NCBI GenBank assembly: GCA_047632015.1
Contig: JBLIBC010000169.1
Span: 1 to 5,928 of the forward strand
DNA from: JBLIAZ01 sp047632015
GTDB taxonomy: Bacteria; Bacteroidota; Bacteroidia; Flavobacteriales_C; GCA-002722245
Reading direction: 5' to 3'
Length of the DNA: 5,928 nucleotides
Below are positions 5,704 to 5,928 of the stretch, piece after piece. Below the pieces are notes generated by a model. It ran no database searches, was not told the origin of the DNA, and saw only the letters and a program-made list of their open reading frames with translations. The first letter of the stretch is position 1. Each line of letters begins with the position of its first letter. The translations under genes were made by a program, and so were the position numbers.

Positions 5704-5928
5704 ATGAATTTATTAGATTTTCGCTATCGCTATCCTGACGAATCCAGTTGTAAATTAGCTTTCAAAGCTCAATGTCTTTCGGAAGGGATTTCCTGTAAGA
5801 AGTGTGGTGGCTCCAATCATTATTGGAAAAAAACAGAGAGCAATGGGAGTGTAAAAAATGCCATTATAGGACCTCGTTAAAAAGTGGTACTGTCATGGAA
5901 AACAGCAAACTTCCTTATCATTATTGGT
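5704..5928 (+). pseudogene. IS1595-family transposase, 5' part, frameshifted and cut by the window end
   Basis: The ATG frame gives 58 residues, starting MNLLDFRYRYPDESSCKLAF and reaching CKKCGGSNHYW (31-41), then stops at TAA 5878-5880. From about 5835 the -1 frame continues the protein: QWECKKCHYRTSL and KSGTVMENSKLPYHYW, open to the end of the window. Together they make the N-terminal zinc ribbon of IS1595 transposases (two CxxC knuckles) and the start of the next helix. The reading frames meet at seven A's (5827-5833); one further A would restore a single frame through HYWKKNREQWECKKC. Most likely the copy is inactivated by a 1-base deletion. Frameshifting or slippage at the A tract, or a base-calling error, are alternatives. 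The catalytic DDE/N domain and both IS ends lie outside or cannot be placed. Confidence 0.85.

Noticed and set aside
5442..5738. 98-residue plus-strand open frame
   Set aside because: Overlaps the transposase start in another frame, has no recognisable family pattern and no start context.

Overview
The window looks like chromosomal DNA of an AT-rich Bacteroidota bacterium, most likely a member of the Flavobacteriales. The reasons are a type IX secretion (Por) sorting tail on a delta-60-repeat protein, TAnnTTTG-type -7 promoter elements in the divergent hldD/queD gap, the lack of clear Shine-Dalgarno sequences before most starts, and the gene families present. I cannot name genus or species from sequence alone.

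Layout. Bases 1-48 are the last codons of an acetolactate synthase large subunit gene (ilvB-like). A 178-bp gap follows, holding two perfect 35-bp direct repeats, the second of which ends on the first base of the ilvN start codon (227-772, regulatory small subunit). A secreted delta-60-repeat protein with a T9SS tail follows on the same strand (821-2269). It converges on hldD (2291-3256, minus strand), the ADP-heptose epimerase of LPS core synthesis. hldD is divergent from a 6-pyruvoyl/6-carboxytetrahydropterin synthase gene (3353-3772), and the two have facing TAnnTTTG elements in the 96-bp gap. fabD (3823-4698, malonyl-CoA:ACP transacylase) comes next and is closed by the best terminator in the window (4721-4748).

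Downstream of that terminator the character changes to accessory DNA. It holds two diverged copies of an intergenic repeat in the same orientation (4753-4789 and 5341-5387), a cluster of three inverted repeats (4886-4949), and a 99-residue protein resembling the C-terminal half of SMI1/KNR4 (SUKH) immunity-type proteins (4978-5277). A 426-bp gap without a credible gene comes next, then the start of an IS1595-family transposase that runs off the window and carries a frameshift inside its zinc ribbon (5704-5928).

The first three quarters are mostly ordinary housekeeping functions: branched-chain amino acid synthesis, LPS heptose supply, pterin/queuosine metabolism and fatty acid initiation. They do not form one pathway. 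I see no convincing complete new system. The points most worth a second look are the repeat-built leader of ilvN, the dyad cluster before the orphan SUKH-like gene, the Cys-x5-His-Gly-His spacing in the pterin synthase, the Gly-to-Ser change in the HldD nucleotide-binding loop, and the A7 frameshift in the transposase.
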